Origin: Prauserella_A oleivorans
GTDB lineage: Bacteria; Actinomycetota; Actinomycetes; Mycobacteriales; Pseudonocardiaceae
NCBI RefSeq assembly: GCF_042685745.1
Contig: NZ_JBHUNT010000001.1
Location: 5,208,001-5,272,000 of the forward strand
DNA: 64,000 nt
Reading direction: 5' to 3'
The position numbers and the translations under genes are program-made. Below, piece by piece: positions 54,749 to 63,374 of the stretch; position 1 is the stretch's first letter, and every line of letters starts with the position of its first letter. Below the pieces are notes generated by a model. The model was not told the DNA's origin and searched no databases. It saw only the letters and a program-made list of their open reading frames with translations.

Positions 54749-54849
54749 GAGCGTTCGTGCTCCCTTCGTTCATCGGTCCGCGACGGCGCCGGTGCGCCTG
54801 CGGACCGGGTCGACCCCGGCGTTCGGTGCGTCGGCTCCACGGTGCTCAT
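54745..54849 (-). CDS. 34-codon frame bridging ilvB and ilvN
   Basis: ATG 54849 overlaps the ilvB stop (ATGA) and its own TGA overlaps the ilvN start (ATGA again). The predicted peptide (MSTVEPTHRTPGSTRSAGAP then APSRTDERREHERS) is hydrophilic and matches no family. AAGGGAG lies inside its 3' end, 12 nt before ilvN. It may serve only to carry ribosomes across the 97-bp gap, or be fortuitous. Confidence 0.45.
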   Translation of the reverse strand: MSTVEPTHRTPGSTRSAGAPAPSRTDERREHERS

Positions 54850-56711
54850 CGCGACACCTCGTCGTCGTCGAAGAGCGGCCGGATGCCGCGCGCGGCCATG
54901 ATCTCGTCGTTGCTGGTGCCTGCGGCCACCATCGGCCACACCTGTGCATCCTTGCCGACGACGAAGTCGATCACGACAGGGCGGTCGTTGATGGCCATCG
55001 CGCGCTTGATGACCTCGTCGACCTCTTCCTTCGTCTCGCAACGCAGCCCGGCGCAGCCGAGTGCTTCGGCCAGCAGCGCGAAGTCGGGAATGCGGTGCTT
55101 GTGGGTGCCGAGGTCGGTGTTGGAGTACCGCTCGGAGTAGAAGAGGTTCTGCCACTGCCGGACCATGCCGAGGTTTCCGTTGTTGATGACGGCGACCTTG
55201 ATCGGCGCGCCCTCGATGGCGCACGTGGCCAGTTCCTGGTTGGTCATCTGGAAGCAGCCGTCGCCGTCGATGGCCCACACCTGCTTGTCCGGGCGGCCGA
55301 ACTTGGCGCCCATCGCGGCGGGCACGGCGAAGCCCATGGTGCCGAGGCCACCGGAGTTGATCCACGTGCGCGGGTTCTCGTACTTGATGAACTGCGCAGC
55401 CCACATCTGGTGCTGGCCGACTCCCGCGGCGTAGTACGCGTCGGGCCCGACGAGTTCACCGATGCGCTCGATGACGTACTGCGGCGCGAGCGTGCCGTCA
55501 TCCGGCCACTCGTAACCGGCGGGGAAGGTGTCGCGCCACGCGTCGATCTGCGTCCACCACGCGGTGAGGTCGGCCCGGTCACCACGGTCGTGCTCGGCCT
55601 TCACGGCCTCGATCAGCTCGCGGATGATCTCGGCGCAATCCCCCACGATCGGCACGTCGGCCTTGCGGTTCTTGGAGATCTCGGCCGGGTCGATGTCGGC
55701 GTGCACGACGGTCGCGTCGGGCGCGAACGAGTCCAGCCTGCCGGTGACCCGGTCGTCGAACCGGGCACCGAGCGCCACGAGCAGGTCCGACCGCTGCATG
55801 GCCGCCACCGCCGCCACCGAACCGTGCATGCCGGGCATGCCGAGGTGCTGGCGGTGCGAGTCCGGGAACGCACCGCGCGCCATGAGGGTGGTCACCACGG
55901 GAATGCCCGTCAGCTCGGCGAGCTCGCGCAACTGTTCGGACGCCTCGGCCTTGAGGACGCCGCCCCCGACGTAGAGCACCGGACGGCGCGAGGCGGAGAT
56001 CAGCCGGGCCGCTTCGCGCACCTGCTTGCCGTGCGGGCGCAGCGTCGGGCGGTAGCCGGGCAGCCGGGTCTCCGGCGGCCAGGAGAACGAGGTGGTCTCC
56101 TGCAGCACGTCCTTCGGGATGTCCACCAGCACCGGTCCCGGCCGGCCGGTGCCCGCGAGGTGGAACGCCTCGGCGATCACCCGCGGGATGTCGGCCGGGT
56201 CGGTGACGAGGAAGTTGTGCTTGGTGATCGGCATCGTGATGCCGCAGATGTCGGCTTCCTGGAACGCGTCGGTGCCGATCAGGCCCCGCGTCTGCTGCCC
56301 GGTGATGGCGACCACCGGCACGGAGTCCATGTTGGCGTCGGCCAGCGGCGTCACCAGGTTCGTGGCGCCCGGGCCGGAGGTGGCCATGCAGACACCCACC
56401 TTGCCGGTCGCCTGCGCGTACCCGGTGGCCGCGTGCCCCGCGCCCTGCTCATGCCGGACGAGGACGTGGCGGACCTTCGTCGAGTCGAGCAGCGGGTCGT
56501 AGGCGGGCAGGATCGTCCCGCCCGGAATGCCGAAGACGACCTCCACCCCGACCGCCTCGAGCGAGCGCACGAGCGACTGTGCTCCCGTCACCCGCACGGG
56601 TGTTCCTGCGGGCGGCGCCGGCTTCGGACGGCCTCCTGGCTGACTGGGCTGACTCGATGCCGCCGGGCCGGGCCCGGCGTTCGATTCCGATCGCGAGGTC
56701 GCGCTTGTCAT
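54846..56711 (-). CDS. ilvB: Acetolactate synthase large subunit
   Basis: 621 residues. Thiamine-diphosphate enzyme condensing pyruvate with pyruvate or 2-oxobutyrate. An N-terminal 40-residue Ser/Pro-rich extension precedes the core. FGIPGGTILPAYDPL, the catalytic Glu in RHEQGAGHAATGYA, FAD-binding and herbicide-site regions, and the ThDP motif IDGDGCFQMTNQELAT are seen. Preceded by an Ile/Leu/Val leader peptide and terminator. First gene of ilvB-ilvN-ilvC. Confidence 0.97.
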   Translation of the reverse strand: MTSATSRSESNAGPGPAASSQPSQPGGRPKPAPPAGTPVRVTGAQSLVRSLEAVGVEVVFGIPGGTILPAYDPLLDSTKVRHVLVRHEQGAGHAATGYAQATGKVGVCMATSGPGATNLVTPLADANMDSVPVVAITGQQTRGLIGTDAFQEADICGITMPITKHNFLVTDPADIPRVIAEAFHLAGTGRPGPVLVDIPKDVLQETTSFSWPPETRLPGYRPTLRPHGKQVREAARLISASRRPVLYVGGGVLKAEASEQLRELAELTGIPVVTTLMARGAFPDSHRQHLGMPGMHGSVAAVAAMQRSDLLVALGARFDDRVTGRLDSFAPDATVVHADIDPAEISKNRKADVPIVGDCAEIIRELIEAVKAEHDRGDRADLTAWWTQIDAWRDTFPAGYEWPDDGTLAPQYVIERIGELVGPDAYYAAGVGQHQMWAAQFIKYENPRTWINSGGLGTMGFAVPAAMGAKFGRPDKQVWAIDGDGCFQMTNQELATCAIEGAPIKVAVINNGNLGMVRQWQNLFYSERYSNTDLGTHKHRIPDFALLAEALGCAGLRCETKEEVDEVIKRAMAINDRPVVIDFVVGKDAQVWPMVAAGTSNDEIMAARGIRPLFDDDEVSR

Positions 56712-56779
56712 CGATTTCTGCCTCGTGGGTTCTTGGTGCTGGCGGGTTCTTCGGTTGTCACCGGTCGGGTCCGGACATC

Positions 56780-56814
56780 AAAAAACCCCCGCCGACCATG
56801 GTGGTCGCACGAGG
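56780..56814 (-). terminator. Attenuator terminator in the ilvB leader
   Basis: Minus strand hairpin with CGACC/GGTCG stem (56793-56797 and 56803-56807) extended by G/C pairs, followed by GGGGGTTTTTTG (plus-strand A-run 56780-56785). 68 bp before ilvB. Confidence 0.85.
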
Positions 56815-56817
56815 GTC

Positions 56818-56857
56818 GCGCGTCGACGCAGAAGTGACTTCCTAAGCGTCGACGCGC
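56818..56857 (-). promoter_or_regulatory. Leader hairpin of the ilvB attenuator
   Basis: Perfect 12-bp inverted repeat GCGCGTCGACGC (56818-56829) and GCGTCGACGCGC (56846-56857). The promoter-proximal arm covers the last codons of the leader peptide, so ribosome position there would decide its folding. Confidence 0.75.
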
Positions 56858-56889
56858 TTGGGAAGTACGAGAATGATCTGCGGTGTCAC
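56842..56889 (-). CDS. ilvB leader peptide (Ile-Ile-Leu-Val-Leu)
   Basis: GTG 56889 to TAG: MTPQIILVLPKRVDA, 15 residues with five consecutive branched-chain codons (ATC ATT CTC GTA CTT). Stalling on any scarce branched-chain aminoacyl-tRNA should relieve the terminator ahead of ilvB. The GTG lies 7 bp after the -10, so the peptide's mRNA is probably leaderless. Comparable ilvB leaders are known in Streptomyces and corynebacteria. Confidence 0.85.
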   Translation of the reverse strand: MTPQIILVLPKRVDA

Positions 56890-56896
56890 GGCGATG

Positions 56897-56926
56897 ACGG
56901 TAATCGCTGTGTGTCAAGAGTGTCAA
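56897..56926 (-). promoter_or_regulatory. Promoter of the ilvBNC operon
   Basis: Minus strand TTGACA (56926-56921), 18-bp spacer, TACCGT (56902-56897). A second TTGACA lies at 56917-56912. One of the clearest sigma-70-type promoters in the window. Confidence 0.75.
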
Positions 56927-57019
56927 CTCTGCGAGATGGTGATTCCGGATACTGGAACCCCGCGCCGGCGGCGTGCCCCGGAGTCGGTCACCGGGCGCCG
57001 GCGGTGGCACCATCGTGGT

Positions 57020-57526
57020 GTGGCAGAAGAACCCCGGCGGGACACCCCACCGCACGCCGTCTTCCGCATTCCGGCGACGGCTTTGCTGAGCGTCATCATC
57101 CTGCTGTTCTGCGTGACCCCGGCCGCGTTCGCGCTGCCCGGGCTCCAGGTGCTCTACCTCATTCCCATCGGGGTCACGGTGTGGGTGATCCGCACCCGCA
57201 CCACCGCGACGGCCGAGGGGCTCACGGTGCGGACGGTGTTCACCACGCGGACGCTGCCCTGGAGTGCGCTGAAGGGGCTCGCCATCACCCCGAAGTCGAA
57301 GGTGCAGGCCGTGCTCTCCGACGGCGGCAAGGTCGCGCTGCCCGCCGTGCGCACCCGGCACCTGCCCGTGCTCTCGCTCGTGAGCGGCGGACGGATCGCC
57401 GACCCGTCCGGTGTGCTGACCGGGGAACAGCCGGCCTCCTCGGGCGAGTCCGAGGCCGCCGAGACCGCCAGGGCCGCCGGGGACGGCGACTCCGAGCCCG
57501 CCGGCGCCGTCGAGCGCCAGGCCTGA
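57020..57526 (+). CDS. PH-domain membrane protein (CFP-6-like)
   Basis: 168 residues from GTG 57020. Two hydrophobic segments (LLSVIILLFCVTPAAFALPG and LQVLYLIPIGVTVWVI, about 20-57) precede a bacterial PH domain (TTATAEGLTVRTVFTTRTLP, LKGLAITPKSKVQAVLSDGG) and an acidic tail rich in Glu and Ala. Same position relative to ilvB as M. tuberculosis Rv3004 (CFP-6). Function unknown. Divergent from the ilvB leader. Confidence 0.85.
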   Translation: MAEEPRRDTPPHAVFRIPATALLSVIILLFCVTPAAFALPGLQVLYLIPIGVTVWVIRTRTTATAEGLTVRTVFTTRTLPWSALKGLAITPKSKVQAVLSDGGKVALPAVRTRHLPVLSLVSGGRIADPSGVLTGEQPASSGESEAAETARAAGDGDSEPAGAVERQA

Positions 57527-57637
57527 CCCCGCACAATCCCCGTCGCGACAGGAAAACCGGCCGCGCTGGTGGCAGGCCCCACCCGAGTGGGGTTCACTGG
57601 ACAGAGGTACGTGCTCCCACTCCGCGAGGAGGGCGCC

Positions 57638-58093
57638 ATGACCGCCGACGCCGCGACGGGAACGACCTCACGAACGGACCACACCCCGCGCACGGCGACC
57701 GTGCGCCTGCCGTTCGTCACCGCCGAGTTCCGGGCTCCCGATGTGCATCTGCCGCGCTTCCCCAGGCCGCGTCTGCCCAGACCACGGGTGCTGGACCGCG
57801 ACGAGATCACCGCCGCGGCCCGCACGGCGGGGACCTACCTGCCCTCGCCGCGCAAGGCCGCCTACTTCGGCGGTCTCGCGGTGCTGGCGGCTCTGGAGGT
57901 CATCGAGTGGCCCGTGGCGCTGGCCATCGGGGTGGGCACCGCCGTCGCCGCCCGGGAGGGCGCCGGCCAGGAGACCGGACCCCGCCGCAGCGCGCTGCCG
58001 CAGGGTGAGACGGCCGTTCCGGCAGCCGTGCCCGCCGCCGCGGCCGGACGGAAACGCAAGCCGGCCGCCAAACGCGGCACCGCCACCACCTGA
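57638..58093 (+). CDS. Hypothetical protein with one hydrophobic segment
   Basis: 151 residues, ATG 57638 with GAGGAGGG upstream. The middle has a Pro/Arg-rich stretch (HLPRFPRPRLPRPRVLDRDE), then a hydrophobic segment (YFGGLAVLAALEVIEWPVAL, about 85-112) and a basic Lys/Arg/Ala tail (GRKRKPAAKRGT). The arrangement suggests a membrane-associated protein with cytoplasmic basic ends. No family recognised; the 230 bp downstream (58094-58323) have no gene. Confidence 0.7.
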   Translation: MTADAATGTTSRTDHTPRTATVRLPFVTAEFRAPDVHLPRFPRPRLPRPRVLDRDEITAAARTAGTYLPSPRKAAYFGGLAVLAALEVIEWPVALAIGVGTAVAAREGAGQETGPRRSALPQGETAVPAAVPAAAAGRKRKPAAKRGTATT

Positions 58094-58323
58094 CCCGGTC
58101 CGACGGTTCCCGACGCGAGTCCATCCCGCCACACGTCAGCGCGGCCGGGCGCTCGCGGCCGATCACCCCGGCACCACGCCCTGACGCCTCACGGCCACCA
58201 GCCGAGGCGAGTCCGTCTCGAGTTCCCCCGGGCTTCATCCGGACGCAACCTGCCGTTGCCGTGCGGCTTGTCCCGCCGAGCGACCGTGGCGGGCGTACGA
58301 CCCCACTGTGTCAGGAGTCCACG

Positions 58324-58446
58324 ATGGCCGAGTTCTTCGCAGGCGTCCTCGCCAGGATCGGCGCCCACCTGCTCGAGTCGCTCGTCCTGCACCTGGCGGG
58401 CGCGCTCTTCGGCGCCGCGATCCACCCGAACACCGCCTCCGCCTGA
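58324..58446 (+). CDS. Small hydrophobic protein (40 residues)
   Basis: MAEFFAGVLARIGAHLLESL followed by VLHLAGALFGAAIHPNTASA: a possible amphipathic or membrane helix over nearly its full length. ATG 58324 is preceded by AGGAG at 8 nt, a better ribosome site than many larger genes here. Unknown function; 88 bp upstream of ilvD on the same strand. A real micro-protein is likely but not certain. Confidence 0.5.
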   Translation: MAEFFAGVLARIGAHLLESLVLHLAGALFGAAIHPNTASA

Positions 58447-58534
58447 GGCCGGGCGCACGGCGCCTTCTTGTCCACATCGCGGGAAATCCCGCCACCATGC
58501 GGGCGTGATCGACGCCGGGCGTAACCTGGCGACC

Positions 58535-60379
58535 ATGCCTGCTCTGCGCTCCCGTACCACGACCCACGGCCGCAACGCCGCCGGGGCCCGCTCCCTGTGG
58601 CGTGCGACCGGGATGACCGACAGCGACTTCGGCAAGCCGATCGTCGCGATCGCCAACTCCTACACCCAGTTCGTGCCGGGGCACGTCCACCTCAAGGACC
58701 TCGGCGAGATCGTGGCCGACGCGGTGCGCGAGGCAGGCGGCGTCGCGCGGGAGTTCCACACCATCGCCGTCGACGACGGCATCGCCATGGGCCACAGCGG
58801 GATGCTGTACTCGCTGCCGTCGCGCGAGATCATCGCCGACTCCGTGGAGTACATGGTCAACGCGCACCAGGCCGACGCGCTCGTGTGCATCTCCAACTGC
58901 GACAAGATCACGCCCGGGATGCTCAACGCCGCGATGCGGCTCAACATCCCGACCGTGTTCGTCTCGGGCGGGCCGATGGAGGCGGGCAAGGCCGTCGTCG
59001 TCGACGGTGTCGCGCACGCCCCGACCGACCTCATCACGACGATCTCCGCGTCCGCCAACTCCGCTGTGGACGACGAGGGACTGGCCACCGTCGAACGGTC
59101 GGCCTGCCCCACCTGCGGCTCGTGCTCGGGCATGTTCACCGCCAACTCGATGAACTGCCTCACCGAGGCGCTGGGGCTGTCGCTGCCCGGCAACGGCTCC
59201 ACGCTCGCCACCCACGCCGCCCGCCGGGACCTCTTCACCGGCGCGGGCCGGATCGTGGTCGAGCTGGCCAAGCGCTGGTACGAGCAGGACGACGAGAGCG
59301 TGCTGCCGCGCTCGATCGCGTCGAAGAAGGCGTTCGAGAACGCCATGGCACTGGACATGGCGATGGGCGGTTCCACCAACACGGTGCTGCACATCCTCGC
59401 CGCCGCGCAGGAGGGCGAGGTCGATTTCACCATCGACGACATAGACCGGATCGGCCGTCGCGTGCCGTGTCTGTCCAAGGTGGCCCCCAACTCCGACTAC
59501 CACATGGAGGACGTCCACCGGGCGGGCGGAATCCCGGCCATCCTCGGTGAGCTCCACCGCGCGGGACTGCTCAACACCGACGTGCACGCGGTTCACTCCC
59601 CCTCGCTGGTGGAGTGGCTGTCCACGTGGGACATTCGCGGGGAGTCGCCGTCACCGGAGGCCGTCGAGCTGTTCCACGCGGCGCCGGGCGGCGTGCGCAC
59701 CACGGAGGCGTTCTCCACGGACAACCGCTGGTCCTCCTTGGACACCGACGCCGAGAACGGCTGCATCCGCGACATCGCGCACGCCTACACCGCCGACGGC
59801 GGGCTCGCCGTGCTGCGCGGGAACCTCGCCGAGAACGGGGCCGTCATCAAGTCGGCCGGCATCGACGAGGAGCTGTGGCACTTCCAGGGCCCGGCCCGGG
59901 TGGTCGAGAGCCAGGAGGAGGCCGTGTCGGCCATCCTCGGCAAGCAGGTGCAGCCGGGTGACGTGCTCGTCGTGCGGTACGAGGGCCCGGCAGGCGGCCC
60001 GGGAATGCAGGAGATGCTGCACCCCACGGCGTTTCTCAAGGGCGCCGGGCTCGGCAAGGTGTGCGCGCTCATCACCGACGGGCGGTTCTCCGGCGGGTCG
60101 TCGGGCATCTCGGTCGGCCACATCTCGCCTGAGGCGGCCGCGGGCGGCGTGATCGGCCTGGTGCAGGACGGCGACCAGATTCTCATCGACGTGCACGAGC
60201 GCAAGCTCGAACTGCTCGTGGACGACGAGGTGCTCGCCGAGCGCCGCGCCAAGATGGAGGCCAGCGAGCGGCCGTGGCAGCCGGTGGACCGGCAGCGCCC
60301 GGTGACCGCCGCGCTGCGCGCCTACGCGCGCATGGCCACCTCGGCCGACACCGGCGCGGTCCGCGACGTCACCAAGTAG
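58535..60379 (+). CDS. ilvD: Dihydroxy-acid dehydratase
   Basis: 614 residues. Dehydrates the dihydroxy acids to the oxo acids of valine and isoleucine. Fe-S cysteines in CISNCDKITPGM and CPTCGSCSGMFTANSMNC; metal and active-site region ITDGRFSGGSSGISVGH. No good Shine-Dalgarno precedes ATG 58535. It stands apart from ilvBNC, 4 kb away on the other strand, and shows no attenuator. Confidence 0.97.
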   Translation: MPALRSRTTTHGRNAAGARSLWRATGMTDSDFGKPIVAIANSYTQFVPGHVHLKDLGEIVADAVREAGGVAREFHTIAVDDGIAMGHSGMLYSLPSREIIADSVEYMVNAHQADALVCISNCDKITPGMLNAAMRLNIPTVFVSGGPMEAGKAVVVDGVAHAPTDLITTISASANSAVDDEGLATVERSACPTCGSCSGMFTANSMNCLTEALGLSLPGNGSTLATHAARRDLFTGAGRIVVELAKRWYEQDDESVLPRSIASKKAFENAMALDMAMGGSTNTVLHILAAAQEGEVDFTIDDIDRIGRRVPCLSKVAPNSDYHMEDVHRAGGIPAILGELHRAGLLNTDVHAVHSPSLVEWLSTWDIRGESPSPEAVELFHAAPGGVRTTEAFSTDNRWSSLDTDAENGCIRDIAHAYTADGGLAVLRGNLAENGAVIKSAGIDEELWHFQGPARVVESQEEAVSAILGKQVQPGDVLVVRYEGPAGGPGMQEMLHPTAFLKGAGLGKVCALITDGRFSGGSSGISVGHISPEAAAGGVIGLVQDGDQILIDVHERKLELLVDDEVLAERRAKMEASERPWQPVDRQRPVTAALRAYARMATSADTGAVRDVTK

Positions 60380-60397
60380 TTTCGGCTTTTCGCACGC

Positions 60398-60431
60398 GAA
60401 CGGGCGCCCCACGACCGTGAGGCGCCCGTTC
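60398..60431. terminator. Bidirectional terminator between ilvD and doxX-like gene
   Basis: Perfect 11-bp stem GAACGGGCGCC (60398-60408) and GGCGCCCGTTC (60421-60431) in the 66-bp gap between convergent genes. Confidence 0.8.
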
Positions 60432-60445
60432 GTCGTTGTCGCAGG

Positions 60446-61105
60446 TCAGCGGAAGAGCACGATCACCACCGTCGACGCCGCCGCGGCCAGCAGCAGACCC
60501 AGCACCCCGAACGTGCCGGGTTTGCGCCGCCACGGCGTGTTCTTGTCCAGCGCCGCGCGGCCGGACCCGGTGAACAGCAACGCCAGCGCCGTGACGCCGA
60601 GGAACAGTTCGTACTCGAAGCCCAGCCCGTCGGCACTGGTGAAGAAGCCGCCGTTCGCCTGGTACTTCACGTAGACGATGTTGGCCGCCACGCCGAGGAT
60701 GGCCGCGGCCCCCAGCTGCGTGAACAGCCCGAGCACCAGCAGGACGCCCCCGCCGACCTCCGCCAGCGCCGTGATCCACGCCAGCAGCGTGGTCTGGTCC
60801 CTGTAGCCCATGCCGGCGAGCGCCTGCGCGAACCCGTCGATGCCCTGCCCGCCGAACAGGCCGAAGAGCTTCTGCAGGCCGTGCGCGCCCATCGTGATGC
60901 CGAGGCCGAGCCGGAGCACCAGCAGACCGATGTCCAGGCCGGCGTGCCAGCGGTCGGGTTCGGCGCCCGCGGTGCCGGGCTCCTCCACGTCGGCCAGCAG
61001 GCTTGCCGAGCCCGCTCCGGCGGGGTCGGCGGAGAAACCGGAGCCGTCGAACGCGCCGGCGTCGAACTTCGTCGTGGGGGAATCGAACTCGTCGCGAGTG
61101 CTCAT
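60446..61105 (-). CDS. DoxX-family membrane protein
   Basis: 219 residues from ATG 61105. About 55 hydrophilic residues, then four hydrophobic segments (LGLGITMGAHGLQKLFGLFG; LLAWITALAEVGGGVLLVLG; LGAAAILGVAANIVYV; LFLGVTALALLF) and a last one near the C-terminus (VLGLLLAAAASTVVIVLF). Matches DoxX-like proteins and Rv3005c, proposed in mycobacteria to form a membrane complex in oxidative-stress resistance. Role here inferred from position and family. Confidence 0.88.
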   Translation of the reverse strand: MSTRDEFDSPTTKFDAGAFDGSGFSADPAGAGSASLLADVEEPGTAGAEPDRWHAGLDIGLLVLRLGLGITMGAHGLQKLFGLFGGQGIDGFAQALAGMGYRDQTTLLAWITALAEVGGGVLLVLGLFTQLGAAAILGVAANIVYVKYQANGGFFTSADGLGFEYELFLGVTALALLFTGSGRAALDKNTPWRRKPGTFGVLGLLLAAAASTVVIVLFR

Positions 61106-61187
61106 GCGCGCGCAGAGTAGAGCATTCGCGCCGGCGACGCGTCCGATTCGCGGCACTCCCACGCGATCCGCCCGTGAAGACTGCGGC

Positions 61188-62111
61188 TCAGTACTCGCCG
61201 TGCACCAAGTTCTCGGGGAGCTCGCCGTCGACGTAGCGCCGCAATTCGGCCACCACGACGGCGTAGGACCGCGCCCGCGAGCCACGCACCGCACCGGCCA
61301 CGTGCGGGGTGAGCACGAGGCCGGGCACGGTCCACAACGGATGGCCCTCCGGCAGCGGCTCCGGGTCGGTCACGTCGAGGGCGGCGCGCAGGCGGCCGGC
61401 CGACAGCTCGGAGCACAACGCGTCCGTGTCGACCACGGGCCCGCGCGCGGCGTTGACGAGCACGGCACCGTCGGGCATCGCGGCGAGGAACTCCGAATCG
61501 ACCATGCCGCGCGTGCGCGAGGTGAGCGGCACCAGCAACACCACGACGTCGGCAGCGCCGAGCAGGCCGGGCAGGTCGTCGACGGCATGCACACCCTCAC
61601 GGGCGGAGAAGCCGACCATCGTGACCCGGACGTCGAACGGTTCGAGTTTGCGGCGCAGCTGCCGTCCGACATCGCCCGCCCCGACGACGAGGACCCGCTT
61701 TCCCTGCAGCGTGTCCGTGCCGTGCGGCGCCCACCGACCGTCCCGGTGGGCCTGGACGAAGCTGTCCAGTTCCCGGTACATCGACAGCAGCACGGCCACC
61801 ACCCATTCGGCGGTGCTGCCGCCGTGGGCGCCCCGGCAGGTCGACAGCAGGACGCCGGGCGGCAGGATGTCGATCCAGGCCTCGGCGCCCGCGCTGAGCA
61901 GCTGGATCAGCCGGAGTCTCGGCAGGCCGGCGAGCACCGGGCCCGCCTGCTGGGCCAGGCCCGGCCCGGGGATGAGGACCTCGGCGCCGGCGGCCTCGTC
62001 CGGCAGCGGCTCACCGACCGTGTAACGCACCGGCCGCAGGCCGTCGACCTCCCCCAGGGCCGCCATGCCGTCGTCGTCGGGGACCAGCACCGTGATCGTC
62101 ACGGCTCCCAT
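61188..62111 (-). CDS. D-isomer 2-hydroxyacid dehydrogenase
   Basis: 307 residues. NAD-binding motif VLVVGAGDVGRQLRRKLEPF; catalytic region NAARGPVVDTDAL (Arg), VTDPEPLPEGHPLW (Glu) and TPHVAGAVRG (His). The substrate-binding half is short, like GhrA-type or phosphonate/glyoxylate reductases. Substrate not predictable. Divergent from the LppZ-like gene. Confidence 0.9.
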   Translation of the reverse strand: MGAVTITVLVPDDDGMAALGEVDGLRPVRYTVGEPLPDEAAGAEVLIPGPGLAQQAGPVLAGLPRLRLIQLLSAGAEAWIDILPPGVLLSTCRGAHGGSTAEWVVAVLLSMYRELDSFVQAHRDGRWAPHGTDTLQGKRVLVVGAGDVGRQLRRKLEPFDVRVTMVGFSAREGVHAVDDLPGLLGAADVVVLLVPLTSRTRGMVDSEFLAAMPDGAVLVNAARGPVVDTDALCSELSAGRLRAALDVTDPEPLPEGHPLWTVPGLVLTPHVAGAVRGSRARSYAVVVAELRRYVDGELPENLVHGEY

Positions 62112-62175
62112 CGTGGCCCATGCCCACCGCCCCGCTTACCCGAGGCTCACGAGCCGCCGCCTACGCTCGGACACC

Positions 62176-63366
62176 GTGCGGACTCGGCCGGCGAGAAGGT
62201 CGTGGCCGCTGGCCCTGCTGGCCAGCGGCGCGCTCCTGCTGTCCGGCTGCGCCGAGTTCGACGACAGCGCAGCGGGACAGAACTGGACGCCCGCGCCGGA
62301 GCTGACCCCCGAGGCGGGCCCGCAGCCCGAGCTTCCCGAGGCCGGCACACCGGCCGTGCCCAGCGAGCCGTCGCCGTCGGAGACGTCGGTGCCCCCGCCG
62401 AACGGCTGCACCGACTTCGACAAAGCCGTGATCGCGACGTGCCTGGACACCGTCGCCGCCGTGGCCGCGTTGCCCACCGACGGTTCGGTGATCAGTGCGC
62501 TGGCCGGGGAGCGGCGCAGCGGCCGGGTGTTCCTCGTCGGGAGCGAGGGCGACAAAACGGAGTTCGCCCGCATCGACGTCGATCCGAGCGGCGACGGCGG
62601 CCTGACCGGTCTCGCGCTGTCTCCCACCTACGCCGAGGACGGCCTCGTCTACGCCTACATCACGACGCCCACGGACAACCGGGTCGTACGGTTCGCGCAG
62701 GGCCAGCCGGCCAAACCGGTGCTCACCGGCATCCCGAAGGGCCCGAGCGGCAACCGGGGCGCACTGCTCGCCGACGGCTCGGGCGCGCTGCTCGTCGCCA
62801 CCGGCAACGCGGGCAACCCGGCCACGGCACGCGACCCCGGCTCGCTGGCGGGCAAGGTGCTGCGAATCGACGGCAGCGGCAAGCCCGCCGAGGGCAACCC
62901 GACGCCCGGCTCGCCTGTGCTGGCATCGGGGCTGACCACGCCTGGCGGGCTGTGCAAGACCACCGACGGCGCACGGCTGTGGGTCACCGATCAGGGCCCG
63001 CGGCAGGACGCGCTGTACCGCATCGAGCGGGGCAAGCCGCTGACCGTGCCGGCGTGGACGTGGCCGGACAAACCGGGCGTCACCGGCTGCGCCGACTGGA
63101 CCGACGTCATCGCCGTCGCCACGGAGGGCGCGGGCAACGTCCAGAACCTGCCGCTCACCGAGGACGGTTCCGTGGGCGGCAAGCCACAGACGACGATGGA
63201 CGGCGACAACGGCTCCAGCTACGGCAAGCTCGGCTCGCTGGATCCCGTGACGCCGGACGTGGCCGTCGCGGGCACGATCAACAAGGACGGCGGCGAACCG
63301 GTGTCCAGCGACGACCGGGTGGTGCTCATCGTGCGCCAGCCCGCCTCCGGTTCGGGTCGCGACTGA
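62176..63366 (+). CDS. LppZ-like lipoprotein, sugar dehydrogenase beta-propeller
   Basis: 396 residues. Lipoprotein signal peptide with lipobox LLLSGC, then a Pro/Glu-rich linker and a six-bladed propeller resembling soluble PQQ glucose/sorbosone dehydrogenases (GLTGLALSPTYAEDGLVYAY, GGLCKTTDGARLWVTDQGP). Syntenic with lppZ (Rv3006). Whether it binds PQQ is unclear. GTG 62176 sits 8 bp after TACGCT, a likely -10, so it may be leaderless. Confidence 0.88.
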   Translation: MRTRPARRSWPLALLASGALLLSGCAEFDDSAAGQNWTPAPELTPEAGPQPELPEAGTPAVPSEPSPSETSVPPPNGCTDFDKAVIATCLDTVAAVAALPTDGSVISALAGERRSGRVFLVGSEGDKTEFARIDVDPSGDGGLTGLALSPTYAEDGLVYAYITTPTDNRVVRFAQGQPAKPVLTGIPKGPSGNRGALLADGSGALLVATGNAGNPATARDPGSLAGKVLRIDGSGKPAEGNPTPGSPVLASGLTTPGGLCKTTDGARLWVTDQGPRQDALYRIERGKPLTVPAWTWPDKPGVTGCADWTDVIAVATEGAGNVQNLPLTEDGSVGGKPQTTMDGDNGSSYGKLGSLDPVTPDVAVAGTINKDGGEPVSSDDRVVLIVRQPASGSGRD

Positions 63367-63374
63367 CGGATCCG

